Notes under the pieces: generated by a model
Databases searched by the model: none
What the model saw: the letters and a program-made list of their open reading frames with translations, nothing else
Told to the model about the DNA's origin: nothing
Made by a program: the position numbers and the translations under genes
Assembly (NCBI GenBank): GCA_963576735.1
Contig: OY755178.1
Coordinates: 8,556,001 to 8,620,000, forward strand
Direction: 5' to 3'
Length of the DNA: 64,000 bases
Source: Bedellia somnulentella
Lineage: Eukaryota; Arthropoda; Insecta; Lepidoptera; Bedelliidae
Shown here: piece by piece, positions 63,574 through 64,000 of the stretch
Layout: each line of letters opens with the position of its first letter
How positions within the stretch are numbered: the first letter of the stretch is position 1

Positions 63574-64000
63574 TATGTTTTAAGTTTAAGTCTTGCCATT
63601 TAGAAAATTACTCTATATATCTCTATATGTTACAAATAGTCCGCCCTGGAATTGCATGGGTGGTGTTATTTTGCATTTTAAGATTACTGGTAGCCCACGT
63701 TTAAATTGATTTATTCGTTCATGTTATTATTCATATCATATTCATGCGTTATATAGCGCGTTTGAATTAAAATCTGAATAGATCCACTTTCCATTGATGA
63801 AAGATTTTTTTTGAAATTGGTATAGTAGTTTCCGAGCCATTCATTACAAATAGACAAACAAATAGGCTCGAACTCTAAACTGACTATATTAGATTTCCTT
63901 TATGTATGAGTTTATTATTGTTTAATTTCCAAGGGTTTTAATAAAACCCATGGATCCCATTAAATACCAAAGTCTTTGTTGCAAAACCACAATCAATATA
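63574..64000. other. Right edge, no gene seen
   Basis: AT-rich. A stretch near 63815-63875 (GGTATAGTAGTTTCCGAGCC, ATAGACAAACAAATAGGC) resembles the interior of the Helitron-like repeats but has no ends. Confidence 0.4.

Overview
The window is AT-rich, repeat-dense insect nuclear DNA, most probably from a moth or butterfly. The evidence is compact exons with GT-AG introns, GC-rich exons set in AT-rich introns, RTE-, CR1- and jockey-class non-LTR retrotransposon pieces, Helitron-like elements ending in CTAG, mariners, and a SINE-like family ending in (TATG)n. One 200-N scaffold gap lies at 14247-14446. No bacterial genes, CRISPR arrays or rRNA were seen.

Left edge (1-2750): the 5' end of an LTR retrotransposon on the minus strand (LTR about 278-638, primer-binding site 263-277, then a small myristoylation-signal plus membrane-helix ORF that runs off the window), followed by a 5'-truncated CR1-type LINE (about 840-2088) and a jockey-type RT fragment (2387-2752, minus).

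Plus-strand locus (3350-7439): three phase-compatible terminal exons of an unrecognised gene. Its last intron holds a complete intronless 724-codon paralogue of the 75-kDa subunit of mitochondrial complex I (NDUFS1/ND-75). All twelve Fe-S ligand positions are present, so it looks like a nested retrogene that may still be functional.

Minus-strand locus (47487 down to 10930): I reconstructed 23 coding exons of a large type I membrane protein with alternating thrombospondin type-1 modules, best matched to the THSD7A/THSD7B family. It has a signal peptide (47391-47487), a 21.9-kb first coding intron, dense TSP1 exons (12759-25515), one transmembrane exon (11458-11548) and a short cytoplasmic terminal exon whose stop codon lies inside a Helitron-like repeat. 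Exon phases agree throughout, except at the scaffold gap and in two GC-rich exons that each carry one apparent extra base. The two loci converge tail to tail, with about 3.5 kb of AT-rich DNA between them.

The first intron and the region upstream (25.5-64 kb) are mostly mobile elements: two mariners (30212-31705 and 62333-63573), a twin-primed RTE insertion (39145-40236), several RTE tails, many SINE-like copies sharing the RTE tail, two almost 1-kb Helitron-like copies in opposite orientation (33017-34008 and 49053-50035), a larger one (57413-59580) carrying tandem tRNA-like Pol III heads, small foldback elements, and a frameshifted copy of what looks like an arthropod zinc-ribbon-type repeat gene (52221-52654). 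The most interesting points are the nested ND-75 retrogene, the TE-supplied C-terminus of the TSP1 protein, the SINE/RTE shared tail, the 26-bp perfect palindrome beside a Helitron-like end, and the small membrane ORF at the head of the LTR element.
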